Positions 10,063 through 19,193 of a DNA stretch of 64,000 nucleotides are shown piece after piece (position 1 is the first letter of the stretch; the number at the start of each line of letters is the position of its first letter). Position numbers and translations under genes: made by a program. The DNA is taken from NCBI RefSeq assembly GCF_030915465.1, contig NZ_CP133267.1, positions 2,634,501-2,698,500 on the forward strand, given 5' to 3'. A model generated the notes under the pieces. The model was not told the DNA's origin. It saw nothing but the letters and a program-made list of their open reading frames with translations, and did not search any database. The DNA is from Neobacillus sp. PS3-34 (GTDB lineage Bacteria; Bacillota; Bacilli; Bacillales; Cytobacillaceae).

Positions 10063-10347
10063 TATTTGCTTCCTTTCTATGTGAAAAATAGGAAATAACA
10101 TAACTATAAAATTCATCATAAATCATCAATATTCCTCTAATAATTTCCTTTTTCGCACCACGGAATAATAGGGTCAGACCCCGACTCACGAATCAGATAA
10201 CATCTTGGTGGAGTTGATTCAGCCATTGTTCCGTTTATATGTAATTGCCTCCTCAATAAGTTCATTACTAATTCGACAAAAATAGATACTATTCCTTTAT
10301 TTTCCACTATAATGGTAGATATAACCTATTAAAGGGGAGAGTGTACA

Positions 10348-11339
10348 GTGGGGTTAATAAGAGATTTCAGTCGTTTAGCGGGAAAAGCAACCGGCATCGT
10401 GATGGGTGGCCCCATACAGGTAATTGGAGAATTAACCGGGATTGAGGTCATTGAGGAAATTGGAATAGGAGTACGAAAGGCTTCTGAATTTACGGGTGAC
10501 ACGTTTGGACAAGCAGCCAGCGGAGTCGTCGATACGGTTTCTGGAATCATTAAGGATAATCCTGAACAAAGGGATAAAGGATTAGGGGATATGGGTGGTG
10601 CAGTTGGCCGGACCGCTAAAGGTGTGTTTTATTCTGCCAAGAATATAATCCATAATGGGGGAGAAGTCATTGGTGGCATTGTAGATGGAGACACCGACCG
10701 GCTCAAAAAAGGAGCTACTTCCATTGTTAAAAGCGTCGCAGTTGGAGCGATTGCAATTGGGGTAGTGGATCTTATCGATGGAATAGATGTAGCAGAAGCG
10801 GCAGATGGAGTGGACCTAACGGATGCTCATGACGGAATGGATATGGCGGACCACCATGTATCCTATACAGAGGATGCAGCAAACCATGGCAACTATGACC
10901 ATTCCGATCTAGTCGAACACATACATACTCGAAATGAAGGCTTAGCAGGAACAGTTGACCCTGATACTGGAGTTCAATTTGAAGAAAAAGTGGTTGAGCT
11001 CCCTGATGGTCATGAGATATCTGGGGTATTTCCAGAATTTAATGTAGAGTACGAAGTAGAATTGGCCAAAGCCTGTACCTGCAAAGTGACTATGTTCAAT
11101 TTTCCTATGCCAATCATGACCTGTATGAAGCAATACAGTCTGACCCCAATTTAGCCGATGACTTAGGATTAAGCCACGAAGATATGATCGGCTTGGCTCA
11201 TGGAGATACACCAGAGGGATTTACTTGGCACCACAATGAAGAGCCTGGTTTGCTGCAGCTGGTTCATCAAGATGAACATGCTCATACTGCTCACACTGGT
11301 GGAAGAGAATTATGGGGCGGTGGCAGCGAGTACCGTTAA
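10348..11339 (+). pseudogene. WHH-type HNH/Endo VII nuclease toxin, frameshifted
   Basis: GTG at 10348 follows GGGGAG. Residues 1-150 are glycine-rich and amphipathic (GGAVGRTAKGVFYSAKNI, SIVKSVAVGAIAIGVVDLI), like N termini of some Bacillus toxins, followed by an acidic, histidine-rich stretch. The frame stops at 11154, but the next frame continues to TAA at 11337 and encodes a typical WHH nuclease end: DLGLSHEDMIGLAHGDTPEG, FTWHHNEEPGLLQLVHQDEH, GHTGG-like AHTGGRELWGGG. One added C in GCCTGTACC (about 11084-11092) restores ELAKALYLQSDYVQF. If intact it would cleave nucleic acid. No immunity gene is apparent in the 500 bp downstream. Confidence 0.8.
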
Positions 11340-11353
11340 CTCTTTTGAATAGA

Positions 11354-11392
11354 GTAATAGCTTCTCCACTTGGGGAAGCTATTTCATTTTCT
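11354..11392 (+). terminator. Terminator of the WHH toxin gene
   Basis: AATAGCTTC (11356-11364) pairs with GAAGCTATT (11375-11383), then TTCATTTTCTT. It lies 15 nt after the restored stop at 11339, which supports that stop as the true gene end. Confidence 0.75.
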
Positions 11393-11523
11393 TGCATAAC
11401 TGCCTTTTAGGAACGGTGTCAAGAATGGTGTGCAGAGTGTGTTTTGAGGAGTCTATCACCAAGGATAATTCTGTCCTTGGTGACAGGCTCTTTTAAATCG
11501 GGTGCCTGTCACGCCTCGGATTT

Positions 11524-12196
11524 AAAATCCCACGAGTGGTACGCCTTTCTTTACCTACCACTCGCGGGATTATTTGTGTCTGTCTTCAATTTGTATGCTC
11601 ATACCTGTTCTGCCTTGATTGATTTTTAAGTAAAGGGACATTCCATAAATAAGAGGTTTGTATAAAAAGGCAATAAAAATAGGCAAAGAGATATGAACAG
11701 CTCTTTGCTTATCTATTTGACAGTATTAATACCACATAGAACTTAGTTAAAAGATTTTAGAACGATTTGAAATTATCTCCATTTTCTCTGTTTTCTCTTT
11801 TAATAAGTGCGCCTTCGATTATCCTAAAATAACTCCTTATATTGACTCATAATTCATCTAATAATCTTTTTAACTCCGTATATGTGGTTACATTGTTTTC
11901 CTCAACTATATCCCAGACCAGATGCGAATTGCCGACTCCTACTCTTCGTAGCATATAGTTTGTCCAAAGATCCATTTGCTGGGATTGTGTCAACCCAATT
12001 CTTGCTCTTAATTGTGTCTTTAAGTCAGTATATGATAGGGTTCTCGAATGTGGGGAATATGATAGTTTGTCGTGTTGGAGGCGTTCTTTTATTAGATTCT
12101 TTATTTCTTGTATCCGTTCTTCTTTTGCTGCTTTCAGTCTTTTCAATTCCTTTAAGCGATCTTCCTCTTCTTGGTTTTGACGAGCAGCTTCTTCAA
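11524..12196. repeat. Duplicated segment, parent copy of 156-812
   Basis: Contains the imperfect 11524-11574 hairpin, the CTTTGC hairpin and the 3' 350 bp of the CoiA-like gene, in the same order as 156-812. Position 11340-11523 also holds a GGTGCCTGTCACGCCTCGGA repeat end. No gene was seen between 11340 and 11846. Confidence 0.7.
11679..11712 (-). terminator. Terminator of the CoiA-like gene
   Basis: ATAGGCAAAGAG pairs with CTCTTTGCTTAT and is followed on the minus strand by TTTTTATTG. It lies about 135 bp past the stop codon. Confidence 0.6.
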
Positions 12197-13145
12197 CAAG
12201 CTTTTTTAATAGTGCTTCATTATTTTTTATAAAATCCTCCCGCTGCAACTCATCCTGAAGGAGATTACTTAAAGCGAATTCTTTATTAACCTTTAAGGCA
12301 TCAGCAAAAGGAATCTCGTAACCCTGATTCAATAAAAAAGAACGGTAAGGTTTTATATCTCTGTCACTAAGGAATCTTTGTACTTTAACCGAAATACGAT
12401 CATCAATCGAGTAGATGTAATACATGCTTTTTACATCGATTTTAAATTCTTTCATATACGGTATATAGTTATAAGAATCAAAGAATGATAGATCAGTAGC
12501 TATATCACTCAGGCTTGCTTCCCATTTCAAATCCTCTTCCGTTTTTAAAGCAATAACGGCCTCTGCATCCCACAGTACGATAGCATGCTTCTCCTTCTCG
12601 ACCACTAACTCTTTATTCTCAATAAACCATATGGGCTGCATTCCATGTTCAAGAAAATGATGATGCCGCTGAACAATCCTTTTTGCCAGCCTTTCATCCC
12701 CAGAGGAATGAACATTCGTTACAATGGAAATGGCAAACTCCTTATCGCTTACTTGCACCCAAATATCAGGGAATTCAAGTAAATCGGGTTTGGCCTTGTA
12801 CCCATGCTCTACTTGAACATCAGTCCTCAAACGAGATTGGATAAGAAGCTCATCTAGGACAATGCTAACCATAGCAGGATGCTTTTCTGTTTCTCTTTCC
12901 ACTTGTTTTGAATATTTTTTTTCTGCTTTATCAACCGTTTTAGATTCTTCGCAAGCCTCTGAGTGTAAATGGGAAAAATGCAAAATAACGGTTTCCCCCG
13001 ATTTTACAATTAACTTCGCTTCACAATAAGGGCATTTGAACAGTCCCTTATCAGCTAACTTCTTAAGATTTGCGACTTCGTCCTTACTAGCCGAATTCGG
13101 CAGAGAAAATTGGATCTTTTCTACAACATGAATGGCGTCCCTCAT
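11847..13145 (-). CDS. CoiA-like nuclease-fold protein
   Basis: 432 residues. Residues 36-66 form the zinc-binding N-terminal module of CoiA-type proteins: C38PYC41 and H56FSH59 with H61 and C65 nearby. Residues about 85-190 look like the CoiA nuclease-like domain (KAKPDLLEFPDIWVQVS, with D121 and Q131 as candidate acidic and polar residues). Residues 330-365 are a highly charged coiled coil. CoiA is a competence protein that acts after DNA uptake in recombination, but many Bacillus relatives are not competence genes, so the role here is open. The N-terminal cysteines and histidines are intact. A decayed copy of its 3' third lies at 473-812. Confidence 0.7.
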   Translation of the reverse strand: MRDAIHVVEKIQFSLPNSASKDEVANLKKLADKGLFKCPYCEAKLIVKSGETVILHFSHLHSEACEESKTVDKAEKKYSKQVERETEKHPAMVSIVLDELLIQSRLRTDVQVEHGYKAKPDLLEFPDIWVQVSDKEFAISIVTNVHSSGDERLAKRIVQRHHHFLEHGMQPIWFIENKELVVEKEKHAIVLWDAEAVIALKTEEDLKWEASLSDIATDLSFFDSYNYIPYMKEFKIDVKSMYYIYSIDDRISVKVQRFLSDRDIKPYRSFLLNQGYEIPFADALKVNKEFALSNLLQDELQREDFIKNNEALLKKLVEEAARQNQEEEDRLKELKRLKAAKEERIQEIKNLIKERLQHDKLSYSPHSRTLSYTDLKTQLRARIGLTQSQQMDLWTNYMLRRVGVGNSHLVWDIVEENNVTTYTELKRLLDEL

Positions 13146-13262
13146 ATCATTCCCTCCTATAAATCTATCATACTAGAAAAATAGTATTATTTGTAAAAAT
13201 ATAGATTAAATTGGAAGTGAGGACAAACCCTTTTATTTAGGCAATACAATAGTTCAGCCTCT

Positions 13263-13423
13263 AGGGCGTGTTGTGAGCGTGCCGCTATCACGCATTGAAT
13301 TTTGTCAAAAAATAGTTAATCAAACGTTTGATTGAATGGGTGCAAAGGCTTAGTATGAATGGATTTAAAGAATGTCGAAAGAGTGACAGGCACCTTCCAG
13401 AGAAATGGAAGGTGCCTGTCACT
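13263..13423. repeat. Composite dispersed repeat (palindrome arm plus hairpin)
   Basis: One of the fullest copies: a degenerate left end, TTTGTCAAAAAATAGTTAAT, the AATCAAACGTTTGATT palindrome at about 13319-13334, a spacer GCAAAGGCTTAGTATGAATG, and the hairpin AGTGACAGGCACCTTCCA / TGGAAGGTGCCTGTCACT at 13382-13423. It ends 3 nt before the stop codon of the gene at 13426, so the hairpin serves as that gene's terminator. Confidence 0.85.
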
Positions 13424-13425
13424 CT

Positions 13426-14469
13426 TTATTTATCATATAATATTAAATTAGAAACCTGAGTGGGTATATTCATTACCTTTATCGATTTACCGTCTTTATC
13501 TAATAGTTCCAGTTTGTTGTTTAAATTGTCCACGGAAACGAATCGATTTTTAATATAAGCTAATTTCTCAGTTAAATTCTTTGAGGTAAAGGTGTTGATT
13601 AGTTTATTTTCGTCGACATCGATAATAGATATTTTATTGCCTTTCTGGGCTACTTCAGAATAATTGGTTACCGCTATCAGCTTATTACTCATCGGGACGA
13701 TATCTCCAACCATCATCTCTGTATAGTTTAAGTTATCCACCTTTTCGAGAGTTTGGGGATCGAACATAGCCAATGTGGATTGATTGGCAGGAGCTTGCAG
13801 CCCCATGATTAATTTATGATTAAATAAGAGCAAATTATTGATTCCAAGATTTTCTTTTGAAATCGCTCTCGTCGTAATTTTTCCTTTTAGTGAAACCTTT
13901 GTGAGCTTTGGATATTGAGAATCAGCCGTTAATTTTAAACTATTAAAATAGATATCATTCCCATCAAAAACAGCATTACTTATTAAGCCGCCATCAGGTA
14001 TCATAAATAATTTTTTCGATTGGTTATTTTTATCAATTTTATAAACAGACGGAGTTGTTCCATCCTCTTCGCAAAGTACATACGCATTTCCATTTTTAAA
14101 GAAGACAAAGTGTGGTTTTACGCCTACCTTAACGGTTGATTGTTTATTTCTTGAAAGATCATAGATGATCACTTTATCTTCCGGAACGGTCATGTCCGGT
14201 TTATAGTTGAGTGGAATGTATACTTTATTCTTATAATCTGTGTAAATTCTGTCCGTCCACCCGGTTGTCATTTGTTTTGATTTCTCTGATTTTAGAGAAG
14301 ATGGATTGGCTAGGGAAAGACTATACTTTCCGTTTGAATAGGTGCCGTAAATAATGTTGGAGTCCTTTAATTTAAAAGCAGAGGCAGATTGATGCTGGTA
14401 GGTAAAATAGATGACTAAAACAGCTATTGGTATAAGTACGATATACAATAATTTCTTCTTCCAAAACAT
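13426..14469 (-). CDS. Membrane-anchored beta-propeller-like protein
   Basis: ATG at 14469 has GGAG 8 nt upstream; a GTG at 14478 is possible but worse placed. The N terminus MFWKKKLLYIVLIPIAVLVI is a signal anchor. The remaining 320 residues are extracellular and consist of repeated strands of the kind DKVIIYDLSRNKQ, SVYKIDKNNQSKKLF, LAMFDPQTLEKV, ISIIDVDENKLI, LELLDKDGKSI, the spacing of a YVTN/quinoprotein-type propeller. No catalytic residues are recognisable, so a binding or sensing role is more likely than an enzyme. The gene is single and ends in a dispersed-repeat hairpin. Confidence 0.65.
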   Translation of the reverse strand: MFWKKKLLYIVLIPIAVLVIYFTYQHQSASAFKLKDSNIIYGTYSNGKYSLSLANPSSLKSEKSKQMTTGWTDRIYTDYKNKVYIPLNYKPDMTVPEDKVIIYDLSRNKQSTVKVGVKPHFVFFKNGNAYVLCEEDGTTPSVYKIDKNNQSKKLFMIPDGGLISNAVFDGNDIYFNSLKLTADSQYPKLTKVSLKGKITTRAISKENLGINNLLLFNHKLIMGLQAPANQSTLAMFDPQTLEKVDNLNYTEMMVGDIVPMSNKLIAVTNYSEVAQKGNKISIIDVDENKLINTFTSKNLTEKLAYIKNRFVSVDNLNNKLELLDKDGKSIKVMNIPTQVSNLILYDK

Positions 14470-14525
14470 CACAATCACTCCATTGTGGGTATAAGGGGAA
14501 AATCCCTTATACCCATTGCTATTTT

Positions 14526-14643
14526 CTAATTTAAAGCGGCCATTTCAGCATCGTCCAGGTTCCATTTCTTTTTAAACTGTTCTTTTGTTGCTTTCCCTTC
14601 CTTAATCAGCCCACTTAAGTACTGATCTAGTCCTTCTATTCCT
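14526..14643 (-). pseudogene. Short C-terminal gene remnant
   Basis: A minus-strand frame without a start encodes GLDQYLSGLIKEGKATKEQF then KKKWNLDDAEMAALN and a stop, a charged, clearly protein-like helix. It is interrupted upstream by TAA at about 14644. Just beyond, on the plus strand, 14668-14784 holds another startless-looking peptide (MVQGSNGSTNKIMISEKTMF...). Both look like leftovers of deleted genes. Families unknown. Confidence 0.4.
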
Positions 14644-14789
14644 TAATTTTACAAAATTAACACAACATGGTGCAAGGTTCCAATGGCTCAACAAATAAAA
14701 TCATGATTTCAGAGAAGACCATGTTTGGTGATCCGATACAGCCACCAACTAATAAAGACATGCAAATCAATCTCAAAGCATAACGTGCC

Positions 14790-14905
14790 TAAATTTGTCG
14801 GAAAATAGTTAATCAAACGTTTGATTGAATGGGTGTAAAGGCTTGGTACATAAGGTTTTGAGTGGGTGACAGGCACCTTCCATGTAATTGGAAGGTGCCT
14901 GTCAC
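14790..14905. repeat. Composite dispersed repeat
   Basis: TTTGTCGGAAAATAGTTAAT, the AATCAAACGTTTGATT palindrome, the GGTGTAAAGGCTTGGTA spacer, and the GTGACAGGCACC hairpin at 14866-14905. It abuts the stop codon of the 14910 gene and likely terminates it. Confidence 0.85.
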
Positions 14906-14909
14906 TCTT

Positions 14910-15683
14910 TTAAAACCCCAATTCAAACAACTCCTCAAAATAGAATTCCATAAACTTGCTGTCGAGGATTCCGTAAAAATAGGCAATCGGTTTTTTGATG
15001 AGGCTTTTTGACTTTAGCTTGCCGATCAGCTGTTTGAAGGACTGAATGGCGACGTCCAGAACTCGGTCGGTTTCTTTTTCGCGATTATTTCGATATGCAG
15101 CGATTTGTGTCATCCTCCAATATTCTTCAATGGTTTTCGCCTCAGGAAAGAAGTACTTCACCAATTGGATAAAGGGCTGTGGTACACGATCACTTGTAAA
15201 AGTATGATCCAGATTGTACGGTCCCTCCTTACGTTTAGTTATCTCTTGTTTATTAGTTTTAGAAAGATTACTAGTTTCATTAGGGTGGTTCACTTTTTCC
15301 TGTTTAGGTGGTTCATTAGCAGGAAAATGATTAAATAAATAAAGATTGCTTGATTGAGAGCCGTTCTTCCGTTCGGTTTCATGGACGGTGATGATTCCTA
15401 GCTTCTGTGCTTTGATGATCATTCGTTTAAACGTGGAGCGGGAGATACCATGATCGTGATATTCCTCATGAATCGCTTTTAACATCGTTCCGATTTTTGC
15501 ATTGCACACTCCAGGGATTTTGGCAGAAAAACGAACCAGCCGCTTTAAGCCAACTAACTCGCCTTTTGAAAACTTCTTTTTATATTCAACTAACCACATC
15601 TCCATATGGCTATTAAATTCCTTAAGACTAGTAAATTGTGAATATTGTTCGAACCCTTCGATTTTGCCTGACTTTAAATTCAT
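14910..15683 (-). CDS. Helix-turn-helix protein of the Bacillus cytosolic-protein type
   Basis: 257 residues starting MNLKSGKIEGFEQYSQFTSL. Residues about 45-110 look like a winged helix: LKRLVRFSAKIPGVCNAKIG, then SRSTFKRMIIKAQKLGIITV and a beta-wing (HETERKNGSQSSNLYLF). A polar linker (about 120-160) leads to a C-terminal helical domain ending in FMEFYFEELFELGF. This resembles multi-copy HTH proteins in Bacillus that share features with DnaD/RepA-type replication proteins; function unproven. A ribosome binding site (GGTGAAAGGGTGG region) lies 5' on the minus strand. Its first 25 codons and upstream DNA recur at 18609-18770. Confidence 0.65.
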   Translation of the reverse strand: MNLKSGKIEGFEQYSQFTSLKEFNSHMEMWLVEYKKKFSKGELVGLKRLVRFSAKIPGVCNAKIGTMLKAIHEEYHDHGISRSTFKRMIIKAQKLGIITVHETERKNGSQSSNLYLFNHFPANEPPKQEKVNHPNETSNLSKTNKQEITKRKEGPYNLDHTFTSDRVPQPFIQLVKYFFPEAKTIEEYWRMTQIAAYRNNREKETDRVLDVAIQSFKQLIGKLKSKSLIKKPIAYFYGILDSKFMEFYFEELFELGF

Positions 15684-15922
15684 TTAAATGCACCACCCTT
15701 TCACCTCCTATATATAAAAGAGAAGAGGAAAAGGGCAGGGTGGAAGGCGGATTTTTGTTACAGAATAGTGAACGTTGAGAGTGTCACTCCCCGGATTTTG
15801 TCAGATAATCGTTAATCAAACGTTTGATTGAATTGGTACAAAAGCTTGGTATAAAAGGATTTAAAGAATATCGAAAGAGCGAGTGACAGGCACCTTCCAG
15901 GGAATTGGAAGGTGCCTGTCAC
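15684..15922. repeat. Leader of the 14910 gene and a composite dispersed repeat
   Basis: 15684-15770 is the purine-rich leader of the minus-strand gene, duplicated at 18686-18775. From 15780 comes a full composite repeat: GTGTCACTCCCCGGATTTTG, the AATCAAACGTTTGATT palindrome, and the hairpin AGTGACAGGCACC at 15883-15922. From 15923 to 16083 only the opuFA leader remains; no convincing promoter was picked out. Confidence 0.75.
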
Positions 15923-16083
15923 CCAAATTTGTTATGAAGCCTTTAATATGTTCATTACCTCATGCTCCGTATTATTTAGCATATATTTTAGTGAGAAGGT
16001 TTTTAAAACAAGTTTGTTGGATTAGTTTTCCACAAGTGGATTTTGGGAAAAATAAGACTGTTATGAAATGAAGGGGTGAAGTG

Positions 16084-17031
16084 ATGATAAGTTTTGAAAA
16101 TGTATCAAAGAGGTATCCTGATGGTACATATGCTGTTAAGAATTTTGATTTACATATAAAAGAAGGAGAATTCCTTGTCCTGATTGGCCCGAGTGGATCT
16201 GGTAAAACGACGACACTAAAAATGATTAATAGATTAATCCCCATTTCGGATGGCACAATCAAAATTCAAGACAAAAAAATCAGTGAGTATGATATCCACG
16301 AATTGCGGTGGGAAATCGGATATGTTCTCCAGCAAATCGCTTTATTTCCTCATATGACGATTGAAGAGAATATTGCAGTTGTTCCGGAAATGAAAAAATG
16401 GGAAAGCGGGAAAATTGATAAACGAATTGATGAGTTATTGGAAATGGTTGGTCTTGAGCCGAAAACCTACCGAAAAAGAAAGCCATCTGAGCTATCCGGC
16501 GGGCAGCAGCAAAGAATCGGAGTTGCAAGGGCTTTAGCTGCCAACCCTGCGATTATCTTAATGGATGAACCTTTCAGCGCACTGGACCCGATCAGCAGGG
16601 AAAAACTGCAGGACGATCTTTTGGAGCTGCAAACAAAAATCAATAAGACCATTGTGTTTGTCACCCACGATATGAAGGAAGCTTTAAAGCTAGGAGAAAG
16701 AATTTGTGTGATGAAGGATGGTGAAGTGGTACAAACCGGGACGCCGAATGAGATTCTTTACCAGCCTGTTAATGATTTTGTACGTGAATTTGTGGGAATA
16801 GAACAGACACTTGCTGCAGAAAGGGTAAACGTGATGGAAGGAATAAAGCCCTTGAATGCTGGCGGGACAATGAATGCTCCTGTTATTTCCTCCGGTGCTT
16901 CCCTGACCGAAATTCTTGCCTTGCTTAGCGAGCATGATCAGCTTGCAGTAAAAGAAAAAGGGACGATTGTCGGCATCATCGATCGGCAGGCAGTCATAAG
17001 TCTATTGTCCCGTCAGATGGAGGTGAGATAA
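16084..17031 (+). CDS. opuFA: Osmoprotectant ABC transporter ATPase, OpuF/OpuC type
   Basis: 315 residues from ATG 16084 (AAGGGG 7 nt upstream; GTG at 16081 is the alternative). Walker A GPSGSGKTTTLKM at about residue 36, Q-loop VLQQIALFPHMTIEENI, signature ELSGGQQQRIGVARAL, Walker B AIILMDEPFSALD, H-loop FVTHDMKEAL. The C-terminal 60 residues form a short CBS-like segment rather than the paired CBS domains of OpuCA. It powers import of compatible solutes such as glycine betaine. It ends with TAA directly abutting the ATG of the permease gene. High similarity to the OpuF class rests on the fused partner gene downstream. Confidence 0.85.
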   Translation: MISFENVSKRYPDGTYAVKNFDLHIKEGEFLVLIGPSGSGKTTTLKMINRLIPISDGTIKIQDKKISEYDIHELRWEIGYVLQQIALFPHMTIEENIAVVPEMKKWESGKIDKRIDELLEMVGLEPKTYRKRKPSELSGGQQQRIGVARALAANPAIILMDEPFSALDPISREKLQDDLLELQTKINKTIVFVTHDMKEALKLGERICVMKDGEVVQTGTPNEILYQPVNDFVREFVGIEQTLAAERVNVMEGIKPLNAGGTMNAPVISSGASLTEILALLSEHDQLAVKEKGTIVGIIDRQAVISLLSRQMEVR

Positions 17032-18548
17032 ATGGGCAATTTGGGTTCCGTTTTTTCTGAAAGAAGAGGCCAGCTTTTAAGTGCATTGCTTGAGCATATT
17101 CAAATTTCCTTTATTGCTTTATTTTTTGCCGTGTTAATTGCTATACCACTAGGTATTTATCTGACCCGAAATAAGCGCATCGCTGAAGGAATCATAGGAA
17201 TTACAGCCGTTTTGCAAACCATCCCATCCCTCGCTCTACTGGGATTGTTGATCCCGTTATTGGGCATTGGAAAAATACCAGCCATCATTGCTCTTGTTAT
17301 TTATGCCCTTCTTCCCATTTTAAGAAATACATACACAGGGATTAAAGAGGTCGATCCTTCTTTAATTGAAGCTGCCGAGGCTATGGGGATGAATCATACA
17401 AGGCGGCTGACAAAGGTAGAACTTCCGCTGGCTTTGCCTGTTATCATGGCAGGTATCCGGACCGCTATGGTATTAATTGTCGGAACGGCTACGCTGGCGG
17501 CCTCATCGGGGCAGGCGGACTAGGAGATCTCATCCTTCTTGGCATTGACAGGAATAATTCAGCGTTAATCGTTCTCGGCGCTGTACCTGCAGCACTGCTT
17601 GCCATTTTGTTTGATCTGATCCTTCGCAGATTTGAACGTATTTCTTTCAAAAAATCGTTGGTCACGATTGGTGCATTTGCGTTGGCCATGCTTTTAATGA
17701 TAACTGTGCCATTGATAGCAAACCAAAATCAAAAAGATATTGTCATAGCTGGAAAACTAGGCTCAGAGCCTGAGATATTGATTAACATGTATAAGCTTTT
17801 AATTGAAGACGAAACCAATCTTCACGTACAACTGAAGCCTGGCCTTGGGAAAACGTCCTTCGTATTTAACGCCTTGAAATCCGGAAGCATTGATGTATAT
17901 CCGGAATTTACGGGTACGGCCATTTCTGAATTTTTAAAAGAGACCGCTGTCAGCACCGATCGGGAAGCAGTGTACCAGCAGGCAAAAAAAGGCATGAAGA
18001 AGCAGTTTAACATGGAGTTGTTAAAACCGATGACGTATAACAATACGTATGCATTGGCGGTTCCTGGCCAACTGGCTGCAAAATACAATCTTGGCTCCAT
18101 TTCTGATCTGAAATCCATTGAGCCAAACGTGAAAGCCGGCTTTACCCTTGAATTCGCAGACCGGGAAGATGGATACAAGGGCATTCAAAAGCTGTATGGC
18201 TTACATTTTCCGAGTGTTGTGACGATGGAGCCAAAACTAAGGTACGGCGCCGTTAAAAAAGGCGATATTAATTTAGTGGATGCCTATTCCACTGATAGCG
18301 AACTGGAACAGTATAAGCTAAAGGTTCTGGAAGATGACAAAAACTTATTCCCTCCATATCAGGGAGCACCACTTTTAAAAGCCGAAACGGTAAAAGAACA
18401 TCCTGAAATCGCCAAGGCGCTTAATAAGTTAGCCGGTAAAATCAGTGATGACGAAATGCGCGCTATGAACTACCAGGTCAATGTGGAAGGAAAAAGTGCA
18501 GAAGAAACAGCTAAGCAATTTTTGAAAAAAGCAGGATTGTTAGATTAG
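17032..18548 (+). pseudogene. opuFB: Fused permease/substrate-binding subunit of the osmoprotectant transporter, frameshifted
   Basis: The first frame (to 17523) is the membrane domain: [20 protein letters not shown], the EAA-like loop [20 protein letters not shown], and five or six helices. It shifts at ACGCTGGCGGCCTCATC (about 17490-17507). One extra C gives [20 protein letters not shown], after which the second frame continues the last helices and a substrate-binding domain (from about IVIAGKLGSEPEILINMYKL) to 18548. The intact product would be about 505 residues, the TMD-SBD fusion that defines OpuF and BusB-type systems. The two genes form one operon. If the shift is real, transport is lost; otherwise the system is complete. 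Confidence 0.85.
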
Positions 18549-18562
18549 AGTGACTAGACTAG

Positions 18563-18770
18563 AGTGACAGGCACCTTCCAGAGAAATGGAAGGTGCCTGT
18601 CACTTTTATATTATTAAATTCCTTAAGACTAGTAAATTGCGAATATTGTTCGAACCCTTCAATTTTGCCTGATTTTAAATTCATTTAAATGCACCACCCT
18701 TTCACCTCTTATATATAAAAGGGAAGAGGCAAAGGGCAGGGTGGATGGCGGATTTTTGTTACAGAATGGT
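18563..18770 (-). pseudogene. Truncated copy of the 14910 gene start, fused to a dispersed-repeat hairpin
   Basis: The hairpin AGTGACAGGCACC at 18563-18604 is the terminator of the opuF genes. From 18609 to 18770 the sequence matches 15614-15770 almost base for base: the first 25 codons of the HTH gene (LKEFNS to MNLKSGKIEGFEQYSQF on the minus strand) plus its leader. The body of the gene is missing, as if deleted between the hairpin and codon 25. Copies therefore flank the opuF locus in the same orientation. Confidence 0.75.
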
Positions 18771-19126
18771 GAATGGAGCATAAATGCAAGATGAGTTAGA
18801 TGATATGGAGATATGCCAGTTTAACGGTTGATCGTATTCTAAATGACTTAAATCCTAGAGCGTGGAACTCAATGAATTAATTTTCATTTGATGATACGTT
18901 ATCTTTGAAAGTAGTTCTGCTCGCGTTTTTTCGCACCTGCAGCCTTCTAACAATAAGTGATTATAACGGATGTTAATTTTGTGCCATTTCAAGAAGATCT
19001 TAGATAAAACGGACATGTGAGTTACTCCCATCCACTATTTACTATACAATTCGTGCCTTGGAATTGTTTTGTAAGGGTTTTCTTGAGTGAGATTGAAATT
19101 TTCTGAATGGGACATGGAGAAAAGAA
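18771..19126. other. Intergenic region without recognisable content
   Basis: About 355 bp, with no frame longer than about 20 codons that has a ribosome binding site, and no strong hairpin or known repeat. Mixed base composition like old non-coding DNA. Confidence 0.4.
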
Positions 19127-19176
19127 GAAAAGAGGCAGCATGACTCCATCTAACGGAGTTTGCTGCCTCTTCTTAA
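19127..19176 (-). terminator. Terminator of the PHP gene
   Basis: AGAGGCAGCA (19131-19140) pairs with TGCTGCCTCT (19161-19170); the minus-strand 3' side runs into TTTTCTTCTTTT. Related to the hairpin at 1830-1876. Confidence 0.8.
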
Positions 19177-19193
19177 AACAATATTGGCAATCA

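Noticed and set aside
11444..11629. 61-codon plus-strand frame in the duplicated segment
   Set aside because: Crosses the hairpin and repeat end; the equivalent frame is not kept in the other copy at 156-345.
13319..13334. AATCAAACGTTTGATT as a regulator operator
   Set aside because: It always occurs inside the same longer repeat and lies 3' of genes, so a repeat module is the better explanation.
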